From assembly GCF_024746795.1 (NCBI RefSeq), contig NZ_CP080524.1:4380001-4444000 (forward strand): 64,000 nucleotides of DNA, given 5' to 3'. The DNA comes from Mesorhizobium sp. AR10. Its GTDB lineage: Bacteria; Pseudomonadota; Alphaproteobacteria; Rhizobiales; Rhizobiaceae. The notes beneath the pieces were generated by a model. That model worked only from the letters and a program-made list of their open reading frames with translations. It was not told the origin of the DNA and made no database searches. This document shows, piece by piece, positions 27,651-36,464 of the stretch (position 1 is its first letter; each line of letters begins with the position of its first letter). The position numbers were made by a program, and so were the translations under genes.

Positions 27651-28595
27651 ATGGTGAAATCCCCTGACATACTGGCGGTAGGCGGCGCCCATATCGACCG
27701 ACGCGGCCAGGTTTCGGGCCCGTACGTGCCGGCTGCGTCCAACCCCGGCACGATGCGCGAGGATGTCGGCGGCGGCGTCTTCAACGCGCTGCGCAGCACC
27801 GTGCGGCGCGGCGTCTCGGCCTCGCTGCTTTCCATGCGCGGCGGCGATGCGGCCGCCGAGACGGTTTCGCGCGCCATAGCCGAGGCCGGCATTACCGACC
27901 TGTCGGCGGTGTTCCTCGACCGTACGACGCCTAGCTACACCGCGCTGATCGACCGCGACGGCGAACTGATCGTCGGCTTTGCCGACATGGCGCTCTATGA
28001 CCTGGCGTTTCCCAAGCAGATCCGCCGCTCCAAGGTGCGTGAAGTCATCGGCTCAGTCGATGCTATCCTGTGCGACGCCAACCTGCCGTCTTCGGCACTC
28101 GAACGGCTGGTGTCGCTGGCTTCCGGCAAGCCGGTGTTCGCGATTGCCATCTCGCCGGCCAAGGTGGTGCGGCTCATACCGGTGCTCGGCGCGCTGGCGC
28201 TGGTGTTCATGAACCGACGCGAGGCCATTGTGCTGGCCGGCGTCAATGCAAATGCCGCGGAACCAGATATCGTCGACGGGCTGAGGTGCACCGGCCTCAA
28301 AAACGGTGTGGTGACGGCAGGTGGTGGCGAGGTGCTCGGCTTCGACAATGCCGGCGCCTTCTCGATCCTGCCGCCTGTCCCAAGAAAGGTCGCCGACGTC
28401 ACCGGCGCCGGCGATGCGTTGGCGGGGGCAACGCTCGCGGCCCTGCTGCGCGGCCTGCCATTGCGCAAAGCTCTGCGGGAAGGCGTGGCCGCGGCGACGC
28501 TTGCCATCGAAAGCGCGGATGCGGTGCCGGCCTTCACTGCGGCCACATTCGCCGAAGCACTGGCCCTTGTGCCGGATGCGCAGGAAATGGCATGA
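27651..28595 (+). CDS. psuK: PfkB-family sugar kinase, probable pseudouridine kinase
   Basis: A 314-residue ribokinase-like kinase. I start it at ATG 27651 (MVKSPDILAVGGAHIDRRGQ); an upstream TTG at 27615 would add 12 residues. The N-terminal GGxxxD-type AVGGAHID, the REDVGGGVFNALRS substrate loop and the C-terminal PfkB signature VADVTGAGDALAGATLAALL with the catalytic Asp are clear. The next gene is psuG, which makes pseudouridine the likely substrate (phosphorylated to pseudouridine-5'-phosphate). Confidence 0.85.
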   Translation: MVKSPDILAVGGAHIDRRGQVSGPYVPAASNPGTMREDVGGGVFNALRSTVRRGVSASLLSMRGGDAAAETVSRAIAEAGITDLSAVFLDRTTPSYTALIDRDGELIVGFADMALYDLAFPKQIRRSKVREVIGSVDAILCDANLPSSALERLVSLASGKPVFAIAISPAKVVRLIPVLGALALVFMNRREAIVLAGVNANAAEPDIVDGLRCTGLKNGVVTAGGGEVLGFDNAGAFSILPPVPRKVADVTGAGDALAGATLAALLRGLPLRKALREGVAAATLAIESADAVPAFTAATFAEALALVPDAQEMA

Positions 28596-28662
28596 GGTCG
28601 GCGAATCCCATTTGCTGGAGTGCGCAGTCCAGGTGGACGCGCGGCGCTCCGGATCGGAGACC

Positions 28663-29583
28663 ATGATGACGCCGGAAACCGCCCGCCCCTTCATCGACAT
28701 CCACCCGCCAGTGGCGCAGGCCCTGGCCGCCGGACTGCCGGTGGTGGCGCTGGAAAGCACCATCATCACCCATGGCATGCCCTATCCCGACAATGGCGCG
28801 ATGGCAGCCAATGTCGAAAAGATCATCGCCGATGGCGGAGCTGTGCCGGCGACGATCGCCGTAGTTGCCGGCCGCATCAAGATCGGCCTTTCCGACGGCG
28901 AGCGCGAATCGCTGGCGATGACGGGTGACGCCATGAAGCTGTCGCGCGCCGATTTCGCTTTCGCCGTCGCCGAAGAACGCACCGGCGGCACCACTGTCGC
29001 CGCCACGATGATCGCCGCGCATATGGTGGGGATAAAGGTGTTTGCCACCGGCGGCATCGGCGGCGTGCACAAGGGGGCGGAAAAGAGCTTCGATATTTCC
29101 GCCGATCTCGACGAATTGGCGCGCACGCCAGTCATCGTCGTCTCGGCCGGCGCCAAGGCGATCCTCGACATCGAAAAGACGCTGGAGGTGCTGGAAACAC
29201 GCGGCGTGCCAGTGGTCGGCTATGGCTGCGAAACGATGCCGGCCTTCTGGTCCAGGCATTCGCCTTTCCGCGCCCCACTGACCTTGCACGGGCCAGACGA
29301 GATCGCGCATTTCTACAAGACCCGGCAGGCGCTCGCCCTGGAGGGCGGCATGCTGATCGCCAACCCGGTGCCCGAGAACCACGAAATCCCGGCCGACGAG
29401 ATGGCCGGCTACATCGACGCCGCGCAAAAAGCCGCCGAGGCGCTGAACGTGACGGGCAAGGCGGTCACGCCGTTCCTGCTGGGGAAAATCCTCGAACTGA
29501 CCGGCGGCCGGAGCCTGAAGACCAACATCGCGCTGGTGGAGAACAATGCGCGGCTGGCGGCGAAGATCGCCAAAGCACTGTAG
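28663..29583 (+). CDS. psuG: Pseudouridine-5'-phosphate glycosidase
   Basis: A 306-residue enzyme splitting pseudouridine-5'-phosphate to uracil and ribose-5-phosphate, with Mn2+. Typical segments are LPVVALESTIITHGMPYPDN, the catalytic-Lys region TVAATMIAAHMVGIKVFATGG IGGVHKG, ISADLDELARTPVIVVSAG, and PVPENHEIP near the C-terminus. The start may be ATG 28663 or ATG 28666; GGAG lies just upstream. With the kinase gene it forms a two-gene nucleoside salvage operon. Confidence 0.94.
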   Translation: MMTPETARPFIDIHPPVAQALAAGLPVVALESTIITHGMPYPDNGAMAANVEKIIADGGAVPATIAVVAGRIKIGLSDGERESLAMTGDAMKLSRADFAFAVAEERTGGTTVAATMIAAHMVGIKVFATGGIGGVHKGAEKSFDISADLDELARTPVIVVSAGAKAILDIEKTLEVLETRGVPVVGYGCETMPAFWSRHSPFRAPLTLHGPDEIAHFYKTRQALALEGGMLIANPVPENHEIPADEMAGYIDAAQKAAEALNVTGKAVTPFLLGKILELTGGRSLKTNIALVENNARLAAKIAKAL

Positions 29584-29589
29584 TCGCTA

Positions 29590-29919
29590 TTAGGCCTGTT
29601 TCTCGGTTCGCCGCCCGGCCTCGTAGGCCCGGCGTGCCCAGATCGCCATTTCGTCCGGATCGTCGAAGGCGCTGTCGGGAATGCTCCAGTACGGCATGGA
29701 GACGAGCTTGCCGTGCCGCGAGCCAGTATAGGTCCATTGCTGGCAGCCGGCGGCTTCGAAGTCGGGGGCGCTTTCCGCATCGGCCTTCAGCTTCAGTTCG
29801 CCGCGCAGTACGATCGCAACGATGACGCCGTCGAAATAGATGCCCTTGCCACCGAACAGCCTGCGGATGCTGACCGGACCGAGGCCCTCGAAAAGTTCGG
29901 CAATGCGTTCGTTTTCCAT
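29590..29919 (-). CDS. TfoX N-terminal domain protein
   Basis: A 109-residue single-domain protein. The features are SIRRLFGGKGIYFDGVIVAIV, LKLKADAESAPDFEAAGCQQW and MPYWSIPDSAFDDPDEMAIW. They match the TfoX/Sxy N-terminal domain, here without the C-terminal domain present in competence regulators. Stand-alone versions are common in alphaproteobacteria and their function is not established. It is convergent with psuG, the two stops being only 6 bp apart. Confidence 0.85.
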   Translation of the reverse strand: MENERIAELFEGLGPVSIRRLFGGKGIYFDGVIVAIVLRGELKLKADAESAPDFEAAGCQQWTYTGSRHGKLVSMPYWSIPDSAFDDPDEMAIWARRAYEAGRRTEKQA

Positions 29920-30009
29920 GCCGCGATCATGTCATCGTGATCTGGGCTTGTCATCGCCGCAACCAAGACCATGCTGACAGGTTGAGAACAATTCCTCGGA
30001 GTCCCCATC

Positions 30010-30507
30010 ATGCCGCTTCTGCTCAAAGGGTCCTGCCGCTGCAACGCCGTGCACTTCGAGGTGGAGAGCCACACGCCGGTGCCGTTCATGCTGTGCTACT
30101 GCTCGATCTGCCGCAAGCAGCAAGGCGGTGGCGGCTTTGCCATCAATCTCGGCGCCGACTATGAGACGCTGAAGATCACCGGCAAGCGCAATCTCGGCGT
30201 CTACCGGGCTGAGATCGAGGACGACGAGCATCCGCAGTGCGAGATCTCCTCGGGCGAGCGCAATTTCTGCCGGAAATGCGGATCGGCACTCTGGCTCTAC
30301 GATCCAACCTGGCCGGAACTGGTGCACCCTTTTGCCTCGGCGATCGACACGAAGCTGCCGAAGCCTCCCGAGCGCGTCCATCTGATGCTGAAATACAAGG
30401 CGAACTGGGTCGAGCCCGAAATCCACAAGGGCGACAAGGCGTTCGAGGTCTATCCCGAGGAGTCGATTGCCGACTGGCACAAGCGGACGAAGATGTGGGT
30501 GGATTAG
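30010..30507 (+). CDS. GFA-family zinc protein (glutathione-dependent formaldehyde-activating enzyme/centromere protein V fold)
   Basis: A 165-residue protein. Zinc-binding cysteines are visible as Cys9 and Cys11 (GSCRCNAVHFE), Cys29, Cys31 and Cys34 (LCYCSICRKQ) and Cys87 and Cys90 (FCRKCGSALW). This is the complete GFA pattern. Despite the name, only a few members act on S-hydroxymethylglutathione, and the substrate is unknown here. It is monocistronic and convergent with sufA, a palindromic hairpin lying between them. Confidence 0.88.
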   Translation: MPLLLKGSCRCNAVHFEVESHTPVPFMLCYCSICRKQQGGGGFAINLGADYETLKITGKRNLGVYRAEIEDDEHPQCEISSGERNFCRKCGSALWLYDPTWPELVHPFASAIDTKLPKPPERVHLMLKYKANWVEPEIHKGDKAFEVYPEESIADWHKRTKMWVD

Positions 30508-30510
30508 CGT

Positions 30511-30536
30511 CCTTCTCCCCGTAAACGGGGCGAAGG
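30511..30536. repeat. Short palindromic repeat of rhizobial CTCCCCGT type, possible bidirectional terminator
   Basis: CCTTCTCCCCGT (30511-30522) and ACGGGGCGAAGG (30525-30536) form a 12-bp stem with one mismatch and a 2-base loop, in the gap between convergent genes. Similar CTCCCCGT/ACGGGGAG palindromes are widespread between genes in rhizobial chromosomes. Confidence 0.5.
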
Positions 30537-30544
30537 AAGAGGCC

Positions 30545-30925
30545 TCAGGCCGAAGCGCGCGCTTCCGCCAAGGCCTTCAAATCGGCCGGCTTCAGTTCGA
30601 CCGATTCGCCGCAGCCGCAGGCCGAACTCTGGTTCGGGTTGTGGAAGGTGAAGCCGGTGCGCAGCGTCGTCTGCTCGAAATCCATCTCGGTTCCGAACAG
30701 GAAGAGTGCTGCTTCCGGCGCGACATAGACATGGGCGCCATCGCGCTCGATGTGGTCGTCCTGGGTGTTTGGTTCGGTGACCAGGTCGACCGTATATTCC
30801 ATGCCGGCGCAGCCGCCCTTCTTGATGCCGAGGCGGATGCCATGCGCGTTGTCGCGGGTGGCGACGATCTCGCGCACCCGGTCAGCGGCCTTTTCGGTCA
30901 TCGTGATGACGGCGAAACGTCCCAT
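30545..30925 (-). CDS. sufA: SUF-associated A-type Fe-S carrier protein
   Basis: A 126-residue A-type scaffold, starting at ATG 30925 behind GGAGAGA. The three cluster-ligating cysteines are in KKGGCAGMEYTVD and SSACGCGESVEL. It has the usual HesB/IscA beta fold and carries [2Fe-2S] or [4Fe-4S] clusters from SufBCD to apoproteins. It is the last gene of the suf locus, about 110 bp after the sufT-like gene. Confidence 0.93.
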   Translation of the reverse strand: MGRFAVITMTEKAADRVREIVATRDNAHGIRLGIKKGGCAGMEYTVDLVTEPNTQDDHIERDGAHVYVAPEAALFLFGTEMDFEQTTLRTGFTFHNPNQSSACGCGESVELKPADLKALAEARASA

Positions 30926-31035
30926 TTTTTCTCTCTCCATTCCGTGCAGGTTCAACGCCTGCCGAATGATTCCTCACCTAAAATGGTGAACTTTTCTACC
31001 CGACGCAAGGGCGCCAATCCTTTGTCCGACCGATG

Positions 31036-31434
31036 CTAATACCAGCCGACCGCGACCTGCGCCTCTTCCGACATGCGGTCGGGCGACCAGGGCGGATCGA
31101 AGGTCATGTTGACCTCGACGCCGGAAACGCCTTCGACGGCGCCGACGGCATTTTCCACCCAGCCGGGCATTTCGCCGGCCACCGGGCAGCCCGGCGCGGT
31201 CAGCGTCATGTCGATCTTGACGGCGCGGTTGTCCTCGATGTCGATCTTGTAGATGAGGCCGAGCTCGTAGATGTCGGCCGGGATTTCCGGGTCATAGACC
31301 GTCTTCAGCGCCGAGACGATGTCGTCGGTCAGCCTCGCCAGTTCGTCGGCGGGGATGGCCGAAGCAGAAACCAGCGGATTGGTGGCCGTTTCCGGCACGG
31401 TCTCGGTGGTGTTGCTAGCGTCTTCCATCATCAT
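31036..31434 (-). CDS. sufT: SufT-like MIP18/DUF59 Fe-S assembly protein
   Basis: About 132 residues. The DUF59 domain (residues about 30-120) has VYDPEIPADIYELGLIYKID and the reactive Cys motif LTAPGCPVAGEMPG. A flexible acidic N-terminal extension precedes it. In other bacteria SufT-type proteins help mature [4Fe-4S] proteins. The start is ambiguous (GTG 31437 or ATG 31434, 31431 or 31428). I use 31434, which overlaps the sufS stop codon and implies translational coupling. Confidence 0.88.
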   Translation of the reverse strand: MMMEDASNTTETVPETATNPLVSASAIPADELARLTDDIVSALKTVYDPEIPADIYELGLIYKIDIEDNRAVKIDMTLTAPGCPVAGEMPGWVENAVGAVEGVSGVEVNMTFDPPWSPDRMSEEAQVAVGWY

Positions 31435-32678
31435 CACCCGAAGAACTTGCGCGCTTTTTCCAGCGCTTCGGCCAAAGCATCGACTTCAGCCCTGGTATTA
31501 TACATGCCGAACGATGCCCTGCATGTGGAGGTTACGCCAAAGCGTTTCAACAGCGGCTGGGCGCAATGGGTGCCGGCGCGGACTGCAACGCCCTGCCGAT
31601 CGATCACCATCGACACGTCATGGGCGTGAATGCCTTGCAGCTCGAAGGAGATGATGGCGCCCTTGCCCGGAGCGTCGCCGAAGATGCGCAGCGAATTGAT
31701 GGCGCGCAGCCGCTCGTGGGCATAGTCCTTCAGCTCGGCCTCGTGTGCTGCGATGCGCTCGCGGCCGATCTTTTCCATATACTCGAGCGCCGCACCCAGT
31801 CCGATCGCCTGCACGATCGGCGGCGTGCCGGCCTCGAAGCGATGCGGTGGCTCGTTGTAGGTGACGATGTCTTCCGTCACCTCCTCGATCATCTCGCCGC
31901 CACCCATGAAGGGGCGCATGCCCCCCAGAATGTCCTTCTTGCCGTAAAGCACGCCGATGCCGGAGGGACCGTAGACCTTGTGGCCGGTGAAGACGAAGAA
32001 GTCGCAGTCGAGATCCTGCACGTCGATCGGCATGTGCACGGCGCTCTGGCTGCCGTCGACCAGCACCGGAATGCCGCGTGCATGCGCAATGCGTACGATC
32101 TCCTTGATCGGCGTCACCGTACCCAGTGCATTCGACATCTGGGTGATGGCGACCAGCTTGGTGCGGTCGGTCAGCCGCTTTTCGAATTCCTCGATATGGA
32201 AGGCGCCGAGATCGTCGACCGGCACCCAGACCAGCTTGGCGCCCTGCCGCTCGCGGATGAAATGCCACGGCACGATGTTGGAGTGATGCTCCATGATCGA
32301 CAGCACGATCTCGTCGCCCTCGCCGATGTTGGGCATGCCGTAGCCGTAAGCAACCGTGTTGATCGCCGCGGTGGTGTTCGAGGTGAAAACGATGTTGTCG
32401 GTGCTTGGCGCGTTGAGGAAACGGCGCACCGTCTCACGTGCCTTCTCATAGGCATCGGTCGCGGCATTGGACAGGAAATGCAGGCCGCGATGGACGTTGG
32501 CGTATTCCTGGGAATAGGCGTGCTGGATCGCGTCGAGCACCGCCTGCGGCTTCTGTGCGGAAGCGCCATTGTCGAGATAGACCAGCGGCTTGCCGTAGAC
32601 CTCCCGCGACAGGATCGGGAAGTCGCGGCGGATCGCCTCGACGTCGTAGAAATCTCCGATCTTGCCCGGTGCGTTCAT
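31434..32678 (-). CDS. sufS: Cysteine desulfurase SufS (group II)
   Basis: A 414-residue PLP enzyme that removes sulfur from cysteine as a persulfide for Fe-S assembly. The PLP Lys234 is in FVFTGHKVYGPSGIG, the HHSNIVPWH and VLVDGSQSAVHMP motifs bind PLP, and the active-site Cys is in VRAGTHCAQPLLKRFG, the short-loop group II form. It has no adjacent sufE; in alphaproteobacteria this partner is usually encoded elsewhere. It follows sufD at 4 bp and overlaps the sufT-like gene. Confidence 0.96.
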   Translation of the reverse strand: MNAPGKIGDFYDVEAIRRDFPILSREVYGKPLVYLDNGASAQKPQAVLDAIQHAYSQEYANVHRGLHFLSNAATDAYEKARETVRRFLNAPSTDNIVFTSNTTAAINTVAYGYGMPNIGEGDEIVLSIMEHHSNIVPWHFIRERQGAKLVWVPVDDLGAFHIEEFEKRLTDRTKLVAITQMSNALGTVTPIKEIVRIAHARGIPVLVDGSQSAVHMPIDVQDLDCDFFVFTGHKVYGPSGIGVLYGKKDILGGMRPFMGGGEMIEEVTEDIVTYNEPPHRFEAGTPPIVQAIGLGAALEYMEKIGRERIAAHEAELKDYAHERLRAINSLRIFGDAPGKGAIISFELQGIHAHDVSMVIDRQGVAVRAGTHCAQPLLKRFGVTSTCRASFGMYNTRAEVDALAEALEKARKFFG

Positions 32679-32682
32679 CGGT

Positions 32683-33951
32683 TCACCCGTGCGTCAAGAA
32701 CCAGCCGTCGAGCCGTGCTTCCAGCGCATCGACAATGGCCTCGTCCTTCAGTTCCTCGATCACCTCGGCAACGAACGCCTTGACCAGAAGCCCGCGCGCG
32801 GTCTTCTCGTCGACGCCGCGCGCCATCAGGTAGAACAGATGGTTGTGGTCGATCTCGGTGACGGTCGCGCCATGGCCGCAGACGACATCGTCGGCGAAGA
32901 TTTCGAGCTCCGGCTTGGTCGAGAACTCGCCATCATCCGACAGCAGCAGCGTGTTGCAGGCCATCTTGGCGTTGGTCTTCTGGGCGTATTGGTGGACGTT
33001 GATGCGACCCTGGAAAACGCCACGTGCCTTGCCGGTCACCACATTGCGGATCACTTCCGTCGACGTCGTGTGCGGCACGGCATGGTCGAGCACCATGGTG
33101 ACGTCCGTATGAGTGTCGCCGGCAAGCAGGTTGATGCCGCGCAGCGTGAAGTCGGCGCCTTCGCCTGTCGTCCTGACCACGATCTCCTGGCGTACAAGCT
33201 TGCCGCCGGCATTCATGAAGAACACCGTCAGCTTCGAATTCTTGCCGAGATGCGCCTTGAACTGGGCAAGATGCGTGGCCGTTTCCGGCTGCTCCTGCAC
33301 TATCAGCCATGTAACGTCGGCGCCCTCGCCAAGCACGAGCTGGCTGACGGAGCTGGCCAATGCCGCGCCATCGCCGGTCTGGCGCTCGACGACGCTTGCC
33401 TTGGCACCAGTGCCGACGCGGACGGCCAGGCGCACATGGGTCTGGCCCCCGGCCTGCAGGTTCTGCAACTCGATTGGTTTTTCCAATTGGGCGCCGTCGG
33501 CGATGTCGACGAAATAGCCGTCGGCTACAAAGGCGGTATTCAGCGCACCGATGGCGTCGTCGCTGCCATAGGGATCGAGCCCCGGCGCGATGCTGCCGTC
33601 GGTCAGCTTTTCCGACAGGCGCTGCACGGTGACGCCCTCGATCGCCGGTGTCTTGGTGCTCGAAACGCCGTTCAAGACCGGCAGGATGGCAGAGCCTTCC
33701 ACAATCGGCGCGATGGCCTTGGTGGCGGCTGTGGGATCGAAGTCCGGCACCGAGGTCAGCAGGCGGCGCAGGTCCGTGTAGTGCCAGGATTCGATGCGCC
33801 GCGTCGGCAGGCCGTGCTTGATCGCCTCGATGGCGTCATCGCGCTTCAGCATCACCGCGCCGTCGCCGGGCAACAGCGACAGCCGCTCGCCAAAGGCGTC
33901 AATCAGCGCCGTTTCGGCTTGGGTTCGCTGGGGTTGTGTATGCATATTCAT
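32683..33951 (-). CDS. sufD: SufD, Fe-S scaffold complex subunit
   Basis: About 422 residues from ATG 33951 (MNMHTQPQRTQAETALIDAF), with AAGGCGA upstream. An in-frame ATG at 33975 would add eight residues and abut the sufC stop. The C-terminal half is the SufB/SufD right-handed beta-helix, including FQGRINVHQYAQKTNAKMAC and ADDVVCGHGATVTEIDHNHL with the conserved Cys and His region. SufD joins SufB and SufC in the SufBC2D scaffold. Confidence 0.93.
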   Translation of the reverse strand: MNMHTQPQRTQAETALIDAFGERLSLLPGDGAVMLKRDDAIEAIKHGLPTRRIESWHYTDLRRLLTSVPDFDPTAATKAIAPIVEGSAILPVLNGVSSTKTPAIEGVTVQRLSEKLTDGSIAPGLDPYGSDDAIGALNTAFVADGYFVDIADGAQLEKPIELQNLQAGGQTHVRLAVRVGTGAKASVVERQTGDGAALASSVSQLVLGEGADVTWLIVQEQPETATHLAQFKAHLGKNSKLTVFFMNAGGKLVRQEIVVRTTGEGADFTLRGINLLAGDTHTDVTMVLDHAVPHTTSTEVIRNVVTGKARGVFQGRINVHQYAQKTNAKMACNTLLLSDDGEFSTKPELEIFADDVVCGHGATVTEIDHNHLFYLMARGVDEKTARGLLVKAFVAEVIEELKDEAIVDALEARLDGWFLTHG

Positions 33952-33976
33952 CAGTTTCGCCTTGCCTTGTGGCATC

Positions 33977-34732
33977 TCACGCGGCTTCGCCGATCACACC
34001 GGCGTAGCCATTGGCTTCGAGGTCGAGCGCCAGCGATTTGTCGCCCGATTTGATGACCTGGCCCCTGTAGAGCACGTGCACACTGTCCGGCACGATGTGT
34101 TCGAGCAGGCGCTGGTAGTGGGTGATGACGACGATGGCGCGGTCGGGCGAACGCAGCGCATTGACGCCGTCAGAGACGATCTTCAGCGCATCGATGTCGA
34201 GACCCGAATCGGTCTCGTCGAGCACGCAAAGCTTCGGCTCCAGCAGCTTCATCTGCAGGATCTCGGCGCGCTTCTTCTCGCCGCCGGAGAAGCCGACATT
34301 GAGCGGGCGCTTCAGCATCGCCATGTCCATGTTGAGCGAGGCGGCAGCTTCCTTCACCCGCTTCAAAAATTCCGGGATCTTCAGCGGCTCCTCGCCGCGC
34401 GCCTTGCGCTGCTCGTTCATCGCCACTTTCAAGAATTCCATCGTCGCCACGCCCGGTATCTCCATCGGATACTGGAACGCCAGGAAGATGCCGGCGGTGG
34501 CGCGCTCGGCCGGATCCATTTCGAGGATCGAATGGCCGTTGTAGAGGATGTCGCCTTCGGTGACCTCATAGTCCTCGCGGCCGGCGAGGATGTAGGACAG
34601 CGTCGATTTGCCCGAGCCGTTCGGGCCCATGATGGCGGCGACCTCGCCGGCTTTCACCGTGAGGTTCAGACCGCGGATGATTTCGGTGCCGTCATCGACG
34701 ATGCGGGCGTGCAAATTCTTGATCTCAAGCAT
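33977..34732 (-). CDS. sufC: SufC, ATPase of the SufBCD complex
   Basis: A 251-residue ABC-type ATPase without membrane partners. Walker A is GPNGSGKST at residues 36-44, the signature is GFSGGEKKRAEIL, and Walker B is LCVLDETDSGLDIDALK. The C-terminus GYAGVIGEAA is family-typical. It powers conformational change in the SufBCD scaffold. AGGAAACAAAAG precedes the start, and it lies 27 bp after sufB. Confidence 0.97.
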   Translation of the reverse strand: MLEIKNLHARIVDDGTEIIRGLNLTVKAGEVAAIMGPNGSGKSTLSYILAGREDYEVTEGDILYNGHSILEMDPAERATAGIFLAFQYPMEIPGVATMEFLKVAMNEQRKARGEEPLKIPEFLKRVKEAAASLNMDMAMLKRPLNVGFSGGEKKRAEILQMKLLEPKLCVLDETDSGLDIDALKIVSDGVNALRSPDRAIVVITHYQRLLEHIVPDSVHVLYRGQVIKSGDKSLALDLEANGYAGVIGEAA

Positions 34733-34759
34733 TCTTTTGTTTCCTGAATATCTGTCCGG

Positions 34760-36277
34760 TCAGCCGACCGAGCCCTCGAGCGAGATGCCGATCAGCTTCT
34801 GCGCCTCGACCGCGAACTCCATCGGCAGTTGCTGGATGACGTCCTTGACGAAGCCGTTGACGATCAGCGCGATCGCCTCCTCCTCGGGGATCCCACGCTG
34901 CATGACGTAGAATTTCTGGTCCTCGGAGATCTTCGACGTCGTCGCCTCATGCTCGAACTGCGCCGTCGAGTTCTTGGCTTCCATGTAGGGCACGGTGTGC
35001 GCGCCGCACTGGTCGCCGATCAGCAGCGAATCGCAGTTGGTGAAGTTGCGGGCGTTGGTCGCCTTGCGGTGCGCCGAGACCTGGCCACGATAGGTGTTCT
35101 GCGAGTAGCCGGCGGCGATGCCCTTGGAGATGATGCGGCTCGACGTGTTCTTGCCGAGATGGATCATCTTGGTGCCGCTGTCGACCTGCTGGTAGCCGTT
35201 CGACACCGCGATCGAATAGAACTCGCCGCTGGAATCGTCGCCGCGCAGGATGCAGCTCGGATATTTCCAGGTAATGGCCGAGCCGGTCTCGACCTGCGTC
35301 CACGAAATCTTCGAACGGTCGCCACGGCAGTCGCCGCGCTTGGTGACGAAGTTGTAGATGCCGCCCTTGCCCTCGGCGTCGCCGGGGTACCAGTTCTGCA
35401 CCGTCGAATATTTGATCTCGGCATCGTCGAGCGCCACCAGTTCGACAACCGCGGCATGAAGCTGGTTCTCGTCGCGCTGCGGCGCCGTGCAGCCTTCGAG
35501 ATAGGAGACGTAGGCCCCCTCCTCGGCGATGATCAGCGTACGTTCGAACTGGCCGGTGTTCTTCTCGTTCATGCGGAAATAGGTCGACAGTTCCATCGGG
35601 CAGCGCACCCCCTTGGGCACGAAGACGAAGGAGCCGTCGGTGAACACGGCGGAGTTCAGCGTGGCGTAGTAATTGTCGGAGGTCGGCACGACCGAGCCGA
35701 GATACTTCTTCACCAGCTCCGGATGCTCGCGGATCGCTTCCGAGATCGAGCAGAAGATGACGCCGGCCTGCGCCAACTCCTTCTTGAAAGTGGTGACGAC
35801 GGAGACGGAATCGAACACCGCATCGACGGCGACGCGGCCCGACTTGTAGACATTGTCGCTGGCTTCCTCCAATTCGGCCACGTCGGTCTTCTGCACGCCG
35901 GCGAGGATTTCCTGCTCCCTCAGCGGAATGCCGAGCTTCTCGTAGACCTTCAAGAGTTCAGGATCGACGTCGCTGAGCGAGGTCGGTCCGGGCGTGCTCT
36001 TGGGCGCCGCGTAGAAGTAGATCTCTTGGAAATCGATCTTCGGGTAGTGCACGCGCGCCCAGGTCGGCTCGTCCAGCGTCAGCCAGCGGCGATAGGCTTC
36101 CAGACGCCATTCGAGCATCCAGGACGGCTCGTCCTTCTTGGCCGAAATAAAACGGATGATGTCTTCGCTCAGGCCCTTGGGGGCCTTGTCCATCGCGATT
36201 TCGGTCTGGAATCCGTATTTATACTGGTCGACGTCGATCTTTCGAACCCGATCGATCGTATCCTGCACAGCAGGCAT
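34760..36277 (-). CDS. sufB: SufB, Fe-S scaffold protein
   Basis: A 505-residue scaffold subunit. Conserved landmarks are [62 protein letters not shown] (Cys of the cluster site), [20 protein letters not shown] and [19 protein letters not shown]. It opens the main part of the operon, with GGAGAAC before the start. A 187-bp gap separates it from the upstream NifS-like gene. I see no other gene in that gap. Confidence 0.97.
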   Translation of the reverse strand: MPAVQDTIDRVRKIDVDQYKYGFQTEIAMDKAPKGLSEDIIRFISAKKDEPSWMLEWRLEAYRRWLTLDEPTWARVHYPKIDFQEIYFYAAPKSTPGPTSLSDVDPELLKVYEKLGIPLREQEILAGVQKTDVAELEEASDNVYKSGRVAVDAVFDSVSVVTTFKKELAQAGVIFCSISEAIREHPELVKKYLGSVVPTSDNYYATLNSAVFTDGSFVFVPKGVRCPMELSTYFRMNEKNTGQFERTLIIAEEGAYVSYLEGCTAPQRDENQLHAAVVELVALDDAEIKYSTVQNWYPGDAEGKGGIYNFVTKRGDCRGDRSKISWTQVETGSAITWKYPSCILRGDDSSGEFYSIAVSNGYQQVDSGTKMIHLGKNTSSRIISKGIAAGYSQNTYRGQVSAHRKATNARNFTNCDSLLIGDQCGAHTVPYMEAKNSTAQFEHEATTSKISEDQKFYVMQRGIPEEEAIALIVNGFVKDVIQQLPMEFAVEAQKLIGISLEGSVG

Positions 36278-36464
36278 ATGCGTTCTCCATCCACGCCGGG
36301 GTCAAGGCCCGACAGTTTTCAAACTATGGCATCGCCAGAGCCCCCATTGAGGCAGCCCGGACGGCGTAAGTTCCATATAGTGCGTTCCGACCGGAAATTC
36401 ACCCGGCCAACATGAAACGCACGGCTCTACCAGGCCACATGGCCCGTATTCATTTAGGCCACGC

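Noticed and set aside
34829..36415. Long plus-strand open frame opposite sufB
   Set aside because: Antisense shadow of sufB; low-complexity Arg/Asp/Leu composition and no start signal. Similar shadows opposite sufS, sufD and icd were dismissed for the same reason.
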